Below are positions 44,991 through 56,330 of a DNA stretch of 64,000 bases, piece after piece (position 1 is the first letter of the stretch; every line of letters starts with the position of its first letter). The DNA comes from Odobenus rosmarus divergens (taxonomy: Eukaryota; Chordata; Mammalia; Carnivora; Odobenidae): positions 267,591 to 331,590 of the forward strand of contig NW_004450661.1 of the NCBI RefSeq assembly GCF_000321225.1, written 5' to 3'. Both the position numbers and the translations under genes were made by a program. The notes below the pieces were generated by a model. That model did not search any database. It was given only the letters and a program-made list of their open reading frames with translations, and was not told the DNA's origin.

Positions 44991-45840
44991 TTAAGTTCCT
45001 CTCGCTTTCCCCATACTGTCTCACTCCCGCCTACAATTGGCTCTTATTTAGAGTTCCTCCCATCAGTACATGGCTTCTCTGTTCACCTTTTGCCCAAGCC
45101 ACAAACCTGGGAGTTGTCCTAAACACTTCCCTTTCCTTCATCCAATTCAAGTCCAAGTCCTTTTGTGTATACCTCCAACATATATCCCAAATAAGCTTTT
45201 TTTTCCCCATCTATCTCCATTACCATACCTGGCCTGAAGCACATTTCTTCTGGATTATCTAAGTTTACTCCCACTCCTAATTCATTCTCTTTACAGTAGT
45301 TAATGTGATCATTTTAAGCACAAATCTTATCCCTTTACTCCCCTTTTAAAATCCTTTAATGTATTTCCAAAATGTTCTATGTGGGCTCCAAGGCACTGCA
45401 TGACTGAGCTCCTAAAAGAACACTGACTCTGGTCTTCCTTTAATTCTTCAAACTTGCTATGCTAGCTTTAGCCTCACAGACTTTAAAGACAACCTTCCCT
45501 CTCTTTGGAACACTCTTCTCAAAATTTTCACCTGGCCACTTCCTCCTCTTAATGACTTTTCCTTGAAAACTCTCCATCTAAATCAGGTGTTTCTCTGATT
45601 CTGTCTTGTAACATCCAATAATGTCCCTTCATACAATCATCACTATTTTAAATTATATATCATTTTGTTTAATTATCTAATTAATATTGGCCCCCCATCT
45701 GGACTATAAGCTCCAGAAAGGCAGTGACTATGTATGTTTTCTACTTTACTCAACCTCTAATGCCTTTTCCAGAAGCTGTTATATAATAAAGACTCAGTAA
45801 ATATTTGTTGAATAAATTAACAAATCCTGATTTCTCTTCA
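44991..45840 (+). repeat. L2 LINE, right part with complete 3' end
   Basis: L2 text resumes: 'cacaaacctgggagttgtcc', 'aaagacaaccttccctctct', 'tggactataagctccagaaa', 'gactcagtaaatatttgttg' and 'aataaatt'. The 3' terminus is intact in outline, but no open frame remains. Confidence 0.8.
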
Positions 45841-46077
45841 TTGTTTCACTAGCTATCTACTTGCTGAGGCTCAGAACCTCATATCCTAGTTGTTGACATA
45901 TAACACACTTAACCTCTTTGTAGCAGGATGTTAAAGTTTTACATGAGTTAAAATTATATTGGACACCAGGTTCAGATACACAATCAAGATGCAAATTTTC
46001 AGAGGAAATGATAAGAGCCAGTGTCATGATTCTTAGACCTCTTCACCCACATTAAGGATATATATTAAAGGACAAGG
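45841..46077. other. Unique sequence, nothing recognised
   Basis: Short spacer without recognised features. Confidence 0.45.
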
Positions 46078-46090
46078 GAATAGAAATGCA

Positions 46091-46275
46091 CAGGGTGCCT
46101 TGGTGGCTCTGTTGGTTAAGCGTCTGATTCTTGGTTTTGGCTCAAGTCATGATCTCAGGGTCGTGGGATCGAGCCCCATGTCAGGTGGAGTCTGCTTGAG
46201 ATTTTCTCCCTCTCTGTCCCTCCTCCTGCCTCTCTCTCTCTAAAATAAATAAATAAATCTTAAGAGAGAGATAGA
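46091..46275 (+). repeat. Carnivore SINEC element
   Basis: The head 'cagggtgccttggtggctct' with 'ctgattcttggttttggctc' is an older subfamily. The tail is AAATAAATAAATAAATCTT. The duplication gaatagaaatgca is perfect at 46078-46090 and 46276-46288. Confidence 0.95.
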
Positions 46276-46288
46276 GAATAGAAATGCA

Positions 46289-47415
46289 GAGATCTGTGAT
46301 GAGAATCTCTTGCGGATAGTGGTGCTGAGTATCTCCTCTTGACCTTCACCTAACTTCAAGAGAGAGGGATTCAATGAGAACACTCAATGGGTCTGAGATG
46401 TGTTCCTGTGCTTGGATGTGGGAGAAGGGAGCCACAATGTATTGATATCTTAATTCCATTCTGGAAATCAGGAGAACAAAAGATAAGCTGGCTAGAGGCT
46501 TTGGTGGTAGAACAAAGGAGGGTTTCTGTTGACTATTCAGCCAACAGGCAAGAAATAAAAGTTGGCAGATCAAAGGATCCAAAGAAAGGGAGCCAGAATT
46601 CGAGTTTTTAAAATGCTTTTCAAAATAGCCCACCTGAAAGGATGCTAAGACCAGAGAGAATCTAGAGGTGGATCGCAGACTTTTAAAAACTGAGGGGGAA
46701 TCGTTTTTCAATAATAAAGTTGGGCCAGAGAACCATACACCCAAGTTAAGGAACAGAAGGTGAGAGATTACCAGTGATGCGGTATCTCCAAAAAGACTTC
46801 TAAAGAGCCTCAGGAAAGAAAGAGACAGATAGAAATATCAACCTCTTGGGGCTGACAGTGCCGGTAAGTAAGAACTTTTCTGCTCTCCATCTCTCTCCTC
46901 ATGCCCCTGCCATTCCCACCCCCATATTCCACACTCAACTCTATTCCGGAAGGTCAGATAAAACATAGAGAAAAAACTGACCACACCATCTTTCCCTAAG
47001 GCAGGGGACTCCATCTGCAACATGCTCCTAGCAAGAAGCTGAAGGAGGGAAATGTGACCTTTCAATGAAGTTGGAAGCTTTGGTTATTATATAGGAATGG
47101 ACACATTTATTACCACATTGAGTTTGTGTTTGCAATTTTAAATCAACATCAGTCTTTGTCTTTACTAGAAGTGACTAGAAATGTTGTGAGGTTCACCCGA
47201 GTTTCTGTCCATGGTAAAGGAAGGACTTCTACCACTGAGCAGGTATAAAAAGAGAGTGGGAAATAAATATAAAAGTGCTTTCTGACCAAATCCCATGAGT
47301 CTTGCTTATTTTTAGAAATAAGTACATCTATAATGTTGTGGGTAAATAACCCTTTTGAAGAAACATGAAAGAACTATTTTATACTTACGGTAGGCTTATG
47401 ATATTTGAAATGTAG
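46289..47415. other. Unique sequence, nothing recognised
   Basis: No gene or repeat family is recognised. A 132-codon open frame on the minus strand at 46346-46744 (GSLSLDPLICQLLFLACWLN within) matches nothing I know and overlaps a shorter frame on the plus strand. Confidence 0.4.
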
Positions 47416-47419
47416 TAGG

Positions 47420-47830
47420 CTAACTGCAGTAGCAAATAACCTTTCAAAAATGTATAGCACAAACACAACAGAAGCTTATTTCTTGCCAGTAGGGCGAAGA
47501 GTTGCTATTATTCAAGGACCCAGATTGATGGAGTTTCTGCCATTTTCAGGAGTTGGATGTTGTTCTTTAGAGGTGTTCTCATTCCCGCCACCTAGAAGAA
47601 GGAATACCCAAGATGCGCCCATGGGAAGTTTTCGTGGGCCAAACCTGGGTGTGGCACGTATCACTTCCATGTCACGTTCTACAACTGGACTCCCATCACA
47701 CAGATGCACCAACCAGCAGGAGAAGCTGACATCACAGTCTGTCCAGGAAGGAGAGGAAAGCATGGACTTCAGGGAGGAGCTAGCAGGTGCTTCTGCATGG
47801 AGCATTATAAAACAGTAATTATAGATTAGA
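47420..47830 (-). repeat. Old LTR-like repeat
   Basis: 'ctaactgcagtagcaaataa', 'gcttatttcttgccagtagg', 'ggaagttttcgtgggccaaa' and 'gtggcacgtatcacttccat' resemble a common old ERVL-type repeat also seen at 30.43 kb. A 137-codon open frame in it has no known resemblance. Confidence 0.5.
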
Positions 47831-48330
47831 CGGATACATACAGGCCTCATCAACCTATGGCTAAAAGTGAGGTTACATTAATATTTATATCCAAATTTGC
47901 AAAGACTTTTGTATCAACTGATTAACTACAGCTCCCCAATGCCCCATGTAAAAGCTTAAGCAGGCTGTTTGTGGGAGCTCCAGCAAGATATCTAGTGAGC
48001 TCAAAAATAATTCCATTAATGGTACCCTACTCTGAATTCCTCATAGCAACAACAAAAACAAGAGAAGATGATAATAAAATTCCTTATGGCAGCAACAAAA
48101 ATAATAGCAAACCAAAACAGGCAGATCTGAGAGATAGAGCAGGTTGAGTTGAAGACCACCGCAAGAAAGTGAATATCACAATAAAGCGACTAAGTGGGTT
48201 TTGGGGGGTTCTCACTGCATGTAAAAGTTATATTTACACTAAGCTGTAGTCTAGCAGCTGTGAAGTAGTATTATGTCTAAAAAGCAATGTATACACCTTA
48301 ATAAAAAAAATACTTTATTGCTTAAAAACG

Positions 48331-50054
48331 CTAACCATAATCTGAGCTTTCAGCAAGTCATAATCTTTTTGCTGGTGGAGGGGTTTGCCTCAGTGTTGAT
48401 GGCTGCTGACAGATCAGGGCAGTGGTTGCTGAAGGTTGGGGTGTCAACTTCTTAAAATAAGACAACAATGAAGTTTGCCACATCAATGGACTCTTCCTTT
48501 CATCAACAATTTCTTGGTAGCCTGTGATGTTATCTGATAGCATTTTACCTGCAGTAGATCTGCTTTCAAAATTGGAGTTAATCCTCCCAAACCATGCCAC
48601 TGCTTTATCAACTCAGTTTATGTAATGTTCTAAATCCTTTGTTGTCATTTCAATAATCTTCGCAGCATCTCCACCAGTAGATTCCATCTCAAGAAACCAA
48701 TTTCTTTGCTCACCCATAAGAAGCAACCCAGATTCATTCAAGTTTCATCATGAGATTGCAGCAATTCACTCACAGCTTTGGGCTCCTCTTCTGATTCCAG
48801 TTCTCTTGCTGTTTCTGCCACATCTGCAGTTACTTCCTCCAGTGAAGTCTTTAACCCCTCAAAGTCATCCATGAGGGTCAGAATCACCTTCTTCCAAACT
48901 CTTGGTAATGCTGATATTTGGACCTCTTCCCATGAATCAAATGTTCTTAATGGCATCTAGAAGGCTGAATCCCTTATAGAAGGTTCTCAATTTACCTTGC
49001 CCAGATCCATCAATGGAATCTCCATCTATGCAGCCACAGCCTTACGAAAGGTATTTCTTAAATAGTAAGATTTAAAAGCCAAGATTACTCCTTGATCCAT
49101 GGGCTGCAGAATGGATGCTGTGTTTGCAGGCATGAAAACAACATTAATCTCATTGGACATCTCTACCACAGCTCTTGGTGACCAGGTGCATTGTCAATGA
49201 GCAGTCATCTTTTAAAGGGAATCTTTTGTTTTTCTGGGCAGTTGGTCTCAACAGTGGACTTAAAATATTCAGTAAATCATGTTGTAAACAGATGTGCTGT
49301 CATCCAGGCTTTGTTGTTCCATTTATAGAGCATGAACAGAATAGATTGAGCATAATTCTGAAGGGCCCTAGGATTTTTGGAATGGTAACTCAGCATTGGT
49401 TTCAACTTAAAGTCACCAGCTGCATAGCTTCTGACAAGGGAGTCAGCCTGTCCTTTGAAGATTTGAAGCCAGGCATTGACTTCTCTCTAGCTATGAAAGT
49501 CCTAGATGCCATCTTATTCTAATAAAAAGCTGTTATTTAGTGTAGCCAGCTTCATGAATTCTCTTAGATCTTCTGGGTAACTCGCTGCAGCTCCTACATT
49601 AGTGCTTGCTGCTTCACCTTGCACTCTGATGCTGTGGAGATGGCTTCTCTCTGTAAACCTCACGAACCAACCTCAGCTAGCTTCAAACTTTTCTGAAACT
49701 TCCTCACCTCTCTCAGCCTCCATAGAATTGAAAAGAGTCAGGGTCTTGCTACTGGATCCTTTGGCTCAAGGGAACACTGTGGCTCACTGGATTCAGACCA
49801 CTAGAACTTTCTCCATATCAGCAATAAGGGTGTTTCCCTCTCTTCTTATTTATGTGTTCCCTGGAGCAGCACTTTTAATTTCCTTCGGGAACTTTTCCTC
49901 TGTATTCACAAATTGGCTAACTGACACAAGAGGCCCAGCTTTCAGCTTATCCAGCTTTCAACATGCCTTCCTCACCAAGCTTACTCATTTCTAGTTTTTG
50001 ATTTAAAGTGTGAAATGTGCAACTCTCCCTTTCATTTGAACACCTAGAAGCCAT
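48331..50054 (-). pseudogene. Degraded Tigger1 transposase (pogo-like)
   Basis: The transposase of this family binds the element's ends with an N-terminal helix-turn-helix region and cuts and joins DNA with a DDE catalytic domain. Here the start MASRCSNERES at 50054 is followed by TLNQKLEMSKLGEEG and soon by an in-frame stop. C-terminal pieces are readable: SWEEVQISALPRVWKK and LMDDFEGLK (48738-48956), then WQTSLLSYFKK (48358-48600). The ancestral frame ends about 48331. Frameshifts and stops separate the pieces, so the gene is dead and very old. Confidence 0.88.
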
Positions 50055-50295
50055 TGTAGGCCTATTAGTTGGCCTAATTTCAATATTGTGTCTCAGGGAA
50101 TAGGGAGGCTGAGGAGAGGGGAACAGCCAGTCAGTAGAACAATCAGAACACACACATTCATCCACTAAGTTTGTAGGCACAATATGCAGACACAACTTAC
50201 ATGGGCACAGTTCATGGTGCCTCAGAGCAATTATAATAGTAACATCAAACATCACTGATCACAGATCACCATACAGAAATAATGAAAAAGTTTGA

Positions 50296-50444
50296 GGGGC
50301 CCCTGCCTGACTCATTCAGTAGAGCACGTGACTCTTGATTTTGGGGTTGTGAGTTCAAGCCCCACATTGGGCATAGAGCTCACTAAAAAACAAAACAAAA
50401 AACAAAAAGAAACAAACAAAAAACAAAAAGAAACAACAAAAAAC
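50296..50444 (+). repeat. Short tRNA-type SINE inside Tigger1
   Basis: 'cccctgcctgactcattcag' and 'ggttgtgagttcaagcccca' form a tRNA-derived head of older carnivore SINE type. It is followed by a long A-rich tail (AAAAAC units, 50384-50444). Flanks aaagtttga at 50287-50295 and 50445-50453 are an exact short duplication. Tigger1 text resumes on both sides. Confidence 0.9.
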
Positions 50445-50624
50445 AAAGTTTGAAATATTGCTAAAATTACCAAAATGTAATACATAAAATGAGCACATGC
50501 TATTGGAAAAATGGCACCAGTAGATTTGTTTGAGGCAAGGTTGCCACAAACTTCCAATTTGTGAAAAAAAACACAATATCTGTAAAGTGCAGTAAAATGA
50601 GGTATGCCTGTAAAAGCAAACTCG

Positions 50625-50830
50625 TGCTCAGAACTTTCTACATGCTGGTTACTGCTCTAAGCACTTCATGTGTATTTGCTCATTTAATCTTTAAGTAGGC
50701 CCATTTGTCAGATAAGAAAATCAAGGCACAGACAGGTCAATTAATTTGCACCATTGCAGAGCTAGTGAGTGCAGAGCAGGATACAAACCCATTCAACCTG
50801 GCTCCAGAGACTTTCTGCTGAACCTCTCCA
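50625..50830 (-). repeat. MIR SINE
   Basis: Reverse MIR: 'ctgctctaagcacttcatgt', 'gctcatttaatctttaagta', 'ggcacagacaggtcaattaa', and a final 'cctggctccagaga'. Confidence 0.75.
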
Positions 50831-50892
50831 CTCTCTACCCCAACCTGCCTCCGCTGCCAGTGAACTCTAAAGGAACAACATCTGTGATGATG

Positions 50893-51455
50893 GTGCCTTA
50901 GTCTGCTTGAGCTGCCATAACAAAATAGCCTCGACTAGGGGTGCTTCAAGAGCAGCCAGTGGGTGGCTCAATAGGTTGAGTGTCTGACTCTTGGTTTCGA
51001 CTCAGGTCATGATCTCAGGGTCCTGAGATAGAACCCTGTGTCAGGCTTCATGCTCAGCGGGGAGTCTGCTTGAAAGATTCTCTCTCTCTGCCCCTCCCCC
51101 CACCTCTCAAATAAATCTTAAAAAAAAAATAGCAGACATTTATTTTCTCACAGTTCTGGAGGCTGGAGGGTCCAAGAGCAAGGTTCCAAGAGAGTTCAGT
51201 TACTGAGAGTTCTCTTCCTGCCTTGTACATAGCTGCTTTCTCACTGTCCTAACATGGTGGGGAAAGAGAGAACAAGCTCTTTGGTGTCACCTCCTCTGTT
51301 ATAAACGGGAGTTCTGTCAAATCAGGGTTCCACACTTATGACTTCATTTAGCCTCAGTCATCCCCCTATAGGCTTTATCTCCAATATTTTCACATGGGTG
51401 GGGGCTAGAGCTTTAACATATGAACTTGGAGGGGTGACACATCCAGTTCATAGCA
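50893..51455 (-). repeat. MLT1-like LTR interrupted by a SINE
   Basis: 'ttagtctgcttgagctgcca', 'taacaaaatagcctcgacta', then after the SINE 'tctcacagttctggaggctg', 'gagttctcttcctgccttgt', 'tatctccaatattttcacat' and 'catccagttcatagca'. The order matches a reverse MLT1-type ERVL-MaLR LTR. No retroviral genes are attached. Confidence 0.8.
50956..51130 (+). repeat. Carnivore SINEC element inside MLT1
   Basis: The copy starts with a slightly shortened head 'ccagtgggtggctcaatagg', then 'gactcaggtcatgatctcag', a CT-rich stretch, 'aaataaatctt' and an A-run. The duplication appears to be agcag (50951-50955 and 51131-51135). It is an older subfamily type. Confidence 0.88.
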
Positions 51456-51459
51456 GGTA

Positions 51460-52940
51460 CCCTCTGCTGGTGCTTTCCAAACCGTGATTCATAGAGATGC
51501 CTCATATCCAGAAATAATAAATTCTGTCTTCTCCTTTACCACCTGGTGGATCCTGAGCAACCATACTCACACTTAGAAAATCATAAAGCTTCTCAAGAGA
51601 ACTAGTCTTGTTGCTCTGTCTTGCAAATCAATTTGAGCTCCTCATCTCAGTCCACAATAGAAAAATAAGCATGCCCCCCACCTTTCTTTTCATTTCTCCC
51701 TGTCTTTTCCCAGGGGAAAATCCTTAATTTCTTTTATTCTCCCCAAAGAATCTCCATCCCACCCTACGCATGCTAGTTCGTGCAAACAGGCTGAAGGAGA
51801 GACTACCAGCCTCCCATAGCCCGAGTTTCAGTGTGACTAGGCTGGTTCCTCAGCCAAGAGATTCCGGGGGAACCCCACTTTGTGTAGACCCAAGTTGATC
51901 TGTAGAAGTGGGTAGAGCCAGGTACAAGATTTGTCACTCATCCCTGTGTTACAAATAAGCTGAAAGCAGGATTCATCCCTCTGAGAGGAAATTGGGATTT
52001 ACTAACCAGGTCACCCAAAGCAGAAAGAGACGACTGTCTTGGACCATCAAATGAAGCTCTCATGATGCAGACAGGTGTCAGGGAAAATGGTGTGTGTTAT
52101 CTAGGCTGCTTGGCCATTATGTATGACAACCACATGTCCTGAATTTCCTAGGTCAGTCTCAATTCCAAATATTCTATCACCTTGTCAGACCATATATTCC
52201 AATTTTGCATTTGGAAAATGTGGCCACCAAATCTTTAAGACACTGGATCAGCATATTAGCTTAGGGGATAGAACCAACCTTAATAATATTGATGAATAGG
52301 TGTCAGAAAAACAAACATTTTCCAGGGGCAAAATTGGAGCTTATAGACTGAAGCCATAGAGACCTCTAGCAAGAAGGAAATAATGACACTAAAGTCAGTG
52401 TAAGAGTTTCTACTGCCCTGAGGGACGTTTGTACAATCAGATGGACGGGACCCTCTTCCTGGTAGATGCGGAAGGGGGACCTCCAAGAGAAAGCGGTCGC
52501 AGACCATGCATGTGGGCAGTCTCTGAACTCCTAACCCTACCCTTCCAAGCCAGAGAGGATGACCTGAGGGGCCGAGCAAGGAAACTGGATTTCAATGAAG
52601 GTTTGGGGAAGGAGACTGAAGACTCCATTACAACCCAAAGTTACACTCAGTAAAATCTACCAAGGCCAGAAATCTGAACATCATGATTTGATATTTATTC
52701 CAGAATGGGGTGAATAGAAATAAAGAAACTGGTCTCTGAGCACTCTGAAATATGTGCCATGATTTGCTGACTAAACTGTATATAAAATTATGCTCAGATG
52801 TCTGTGTTTTGCAAAATGTGTCTGTACTTGTTTGTGGCACCTGGTTTCATTTTTTTAATTACCGTCCCATTTTAAAATTCCAAACCTTATTTTCCCTGAA
52901 AAAGAAGAAATTGTATTTTTCTTCCCCTTCAAAATGGAGA
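51460..52940. other. Unique sequence, nothing recognised
   Basis: No gene is recognised. Two open frames on opposite strands near 52.28-52.65 kb (99 and 74 codons) overlap and show no known resemblance. Confidence 0.45.
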
Positions 52941-52956
52941 AAGGGCTTGGGTTTCT

Positions 52957-53175
52957 TTTTTTTTTTTTAAGATTTATTTATTTGAGAGAGAGGGAGGGAG
53001 CGAGTGGGCATTAGCGGGGGCGGGCAGTGGGGAGAGGGAGAGAGAGAATCTCAAAAAGACTCCCCACTGAGTGTGGACCCCCCCCAACATGGGGCTCAAT
53101 CCCATGACCCTGAGATCATTACTGAGCTGAAATCAAGAGTTGATGCTCAACTGACTGAGATGCTCAGGGGCCCCA
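52957..53175 (-). repeat. Carnivore SINEC element
   Basis: Reverse copy: T-run, 'aagatttatttatttgagag', a long GA-rich stretch, 'atcccatgaccctgagatc', and 'atgctcaggggcccc' at the head end. The flanks gggcttgggtttct (52943-52956) and gggcttgagtttct (53176-53189) form a duplication with one mismatch. Confidence 0.93.
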
Positions 53176-53250
53176 GGGCTTGAGTTTCTATAAAAGCAAG
53201 TTTGCAGTGTGGCAGTGAGTTTGGTAAGTACAGGGGATTGGAGGGTGCAA

Positions 53251-53318
53251 GTGTGTGTGTGTGTGTGAGAGTGAGAGTATATATATGTGTGCACACATGC
53301 GCGCGTGTGTGTGTGTGT
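53251..53318. repeat. (TG)n compound microsatellite
   Basis: TG, AG and TA dinucleotide units with a gcgcgcgtgt core. The minus strand gives His/Thr/Arg-rich open frames by slippage. Confidence 0.9.
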
Positions 53319-54570
53319 CTTACACACATGTTGTAGGGAAGAACTTAGGCGTACATGTGGAAAAAGGTCAAGATCAAGGACACTGGGAATGTGATCCCTT
53401 CCAGTTCCTGTCTGAGAGTGTGTCAGCCCCACCCTGATCTCCTATAAACCCCTCTGAGCAATGAATCTCAAAAACCTTTCAAATCATGGTGAAGGTAAGC
53501 AATTGACTAAAATCAGCAGTCCTTAGGCACATTTATTCTGTGCCTAAGGTAAATATAAAACTAAACTTCTCTGAGGACATGGTCATTTGTTGTTTGTTAA
53601 AATGTCTATAGAAGGGAAAGCCAACAGCAATGTCAATGCCAGGATTTCTGAGTAAGAAAGTGCTTAGTGCTATCTACTACCAGTACTTTCTACTTATGCA
53701 AAACCCATGCATCCCCAGGGCCTCGAAGAGGCTATGGGGAACCTTTGCGCAAATTAGGAAAAAGTGCCTCTTCTGGCGGCACGGCTCCAGGCTGGAGCAC
53801 CAGGCTCAGGAAGCGCGAGTCAGATGGCAGGGGCCACCTTATCCCGTGCCCTTGTACAACCGTGCCTCTGCATCAGTTCCATGGTGGCAGAGACTGTCAA
53901 TGGTCACAATGCACACCTTAGGTATTTGCAAGAACATTCCACAAATCTGAACTAATTTTTAGACGGAATCTGAAAACCACCTTCACAGAAGTCTATGTTC
54001 TGCAGATAGAGCACCTGCAGAGTGAACTATCTCATACAAGGGTAAATTATTTTCTAAGACCTCAGAGCCTTGATGACTTTTGATGCTTTTAGAGTTACCA
54101 CAAATGTGCCATTTAACATGGATGCGTGTCCCCATAGGGGACCTCAAAGATGAATAGGGTAAATTCATGCCTTCTAGAATTAGATCAGTTTTTTAGGGGT
54201 GATGAGGCAATAAAAATGCAAAGCTGGATAAGACTGCAGATGAGTGGAACTGAGATCTGTTGCAGAAGTTCAGAGAAGGGAGAGAAAGAGCCTTACAGAC
54301 CAGAGAACACACAGAAGCCCTTAGATACATAAACTGGACAAAGGGAGGGAAAGAATGATGTTTGTTGTGAGGAAGCAAAAACTGTCTGGTTACAGGTGTG
54401 GGGGCTGCAGAGGGCAAAGACGATGGACATGAACAAAGTTTAGAGGTCTAAAGAGAAGACCTAGGACCACACTTGTATTCTTAGGGGAAAAAATGTGATG
54501 AATATTACATTTGTATACCTGGGAAGTAAATATTTAAAAGATGACACTTATTTAGAAAGTCAGCTTGATG
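53319..54570. other. Unique sequence with a local GC-rich patch
   Basis: No gene is recognised. Between about 53700 and 53890 the sequence is GC-richer, with several CpGs (ggcggcacgg, gaagcgcgag), and is open in all three plus-strand frames. None of the three translations resembles a protein I know. A relic of an unidentified LTR is an alternative. Confidence 0.35.
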
Positions 54571-54574
54571 AACT

Positions 54575-54800
54575 AAAAAGATCAGTGGCTCAATGATAGG
54601 ACAAATACAAGTTCAAAGTCTGGCTCCATTCCTGATCAATTACATAACCAGGGACCTTAGTCTCTCTAAAACTCCATTTCCTTATTTATAAAAATAGAAA
54701 TAAAAATGCCAAATCCCCAAGATAATTACAGGAATTGAACGCAGTAAGGACACATGTATCTATCATGTGGTAGGTGTTCAATAGCCAGCCACTCTCAGGA
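54575..54800 (+). repeat. MIR SINE
   Basis: 'aagttcaaagtctggctcca', 'ctctctaaaactccatttcc', 'ttatttataaaaatagaaat' and 'ggtaggtgttcaatagcc' follow a MIR from core to 3' end. Confidence 0.65.
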
Positions 54801-54944
54801 CAATGACAGCTTCAGAATCCTCTAAACATGAGTGACAGACGTAAAATAATCCATTTTTGCTTTGACTTCTAAGACTATTGCAAACAATGCTAGCGTGTAT
54901 ATGCATCAACAATAACCAATTATAAACTCTAATGGTAAGATGAT

Positions 54945-55290
54945 CCTTTGTCAGGGATCTTGGTTATAAATAACAGAAACCAATTCTGGTTATCTCAGGG
55001 AGAAACAGAGTTTCTTGGCAGGGTATCAGATAGGTCACTGAACTGATTGAGAGAAGTTCAGGAAGAAACCAAGAACAGGCAATGCACAGCCAAGATCATA
55101 CCAAAAGCAATTTGCATGGCAATCCCACCACTGGACACCCACTGCTCTGCGCTAGTCTCATCTGTCCCGGCACACTCACCACCAAGCCACTAAACCTCAT
55201 CACTCTTGGCCTCCAAGCAGCCACTACACCAAAAATCTCTACCAGATCCTTTGCATTATTCTCTTAAGGTTTAAAGTCCCTGGTAGTAGC
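54945..55290 (+). repeat. Old interspersed repeat, family uncertain
   Basis: 'ggttataaataacagaaacc' and 'aattctggttatctcaggga' resemble the repeat type of 11.66-12.17 kb ('caagtaacagaaacccaactc'). Open frame 55082-55267 is incidental. Confidence 0.4.
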
Positions 55291-55429
55291 ATTTCATGGA
55301 CCAAGATTAATTTATATGTTCATTCTGTAGCTGCCAGAGGTAGGGAGATAAAATATCCCCTCTGCTTTATCTTATGTAGTGAGAGACAGGTAGAACCAGA
55401 GCAACTCCTTTCCTTACCATGAGATTCCC

Positions 55430-56120
55430 CCCAAAAAGATGGGTATGGATGGTAACATAGTAAATATCCAATATAAAATAGCAACAGAATTCATTAAACG
55501 CATGTGCACAAATCTAACAAGAAATGTGCAAGTCCTACGGAAGAAAACTATAAAATTTTCCCCAAGGAAGTAAAAGGAATATAAAATAAATGACAAGGCA
55601 ATTTCGGAATGAAAAGTGTTTATATTGTTAAGACATCAGTTCTCACCAGATCTACAAATTCACTGGAATTCTGATCAGAAATGCAAGAGTTTTTGTTTGT
55701 TTTAGAGTTCAACAGGTGGTTCTAATGCACTTGTATAGAGTAATACACACAAAAGAGCAAAGAACTTTTTGAAACAGAAAAAAAAGGGGGATTATTCAAC
55801 ATACTAGGTACCCAAATATGCCATTAACCTATAATCGTGTAGTAAGGCATTGACCCAGGAACAGATACGTAGATCAGTGGGGCAGAAGAGAACTCAGAAA
55901 AAGTCACCCTACAAGCAGACGGGTAGTATATAAAAAAAAGTATTTCAATTCAGTAGGGAATTAGGGGTCAAAAAAAGAGAAAAATATAAGAGGTGGTGGC
56001 TATGTTAATTACCTAGATGAATGGGAAAACTTTACAACATATATGTGTAGCAAATCACCCCAATGATCATTTGAAATATCTTACAATTTTATCTGTTAAT
56101 TTTACCTCAATAAAGTTAAA
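55430..56120 (+). repeat. Old L1M relic
   Basis: 'agaaatgtgcaagtcctacg', 'atattgttaagacatcagtt', 'ctcaccagatctacaaattc' and 'ggaattctgatcagaaatgc' follow diverged L1 ORF2. The last part, 'ttttacctcaataaagttaa', is the usual L1M 3' end. All frames are broken. Confidence 0.65.
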
Positions 56121-56129
56121 AAAATAATT

Positions 56130-56330
56130 CAACTAAATAAAAAGAAAAAATCTTGCCCTTTCTGTAAAGGCAAGGTTGCAAATAATGTAGGCTCTGTGGG
56201 CCATTAAGGCTCAGCTGCAACCACTCAGCCATGACACTATGGAGTGAAAACAGCCACAGACAAAACTAAACAAATGATGGTAGCTGTGTTCCAATAAAAC
56301 TTTATTTAAAAAAAAACTTTATTAAAAAAA
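56130..56330 (+). repeat. Old interspersed repeat (MER type)
   Basis: 'ctgtaaaggcaaggttgcaa', 'gctctgtgggccattaaggc', 'gcaaccactcagccatgaca', and 'ctgtgttccaataaaacttt' followed by 'atttaaa' match a common mammalian repeat that I cannot name with certainty. Confidence 0.6.

Larger units (their letters stand above)
48118..50610 (-). mobile_element. Tigger1 DNA transposon, nearly full length
   Basis: The right end 'gaggtatgcctg' is the reverse of the Tigger1 terminus. The left end begins with caggcag where the terminus should read caggcat. Between them the plus strand follows the whole reverse Tigger1 sequence, from 'ccaccgcaagaaagtgaata' and 'aatcacaataaagcga'-like text through the transposase to 'cactgatcacagatcaccat'. 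The copy is about 2.5 kb including a 149-base SINE insertion. The right end is followed by the expected TA, but the left flank no longer reads TA. Confidence 0.9.

Noticed and set aside
46346..46744. 132-codon open frame on the minus strand
   Set aside because: No known resemblance, and a plus-strand frame overlaps it. No promoter or splice context.
47405..47818. 137-codon frame on plus and 113-codon frame on minus
   Set aside because: Both lie in an old LTR-like repeat and resemble no retroviral or cellular protein.
50296..50385. tRNA-like sequence with ggttgtgagttcaagcc
   Set aside because: It is the head of a SINE with an A-rich tail and target duplication, not a tRNA gene.
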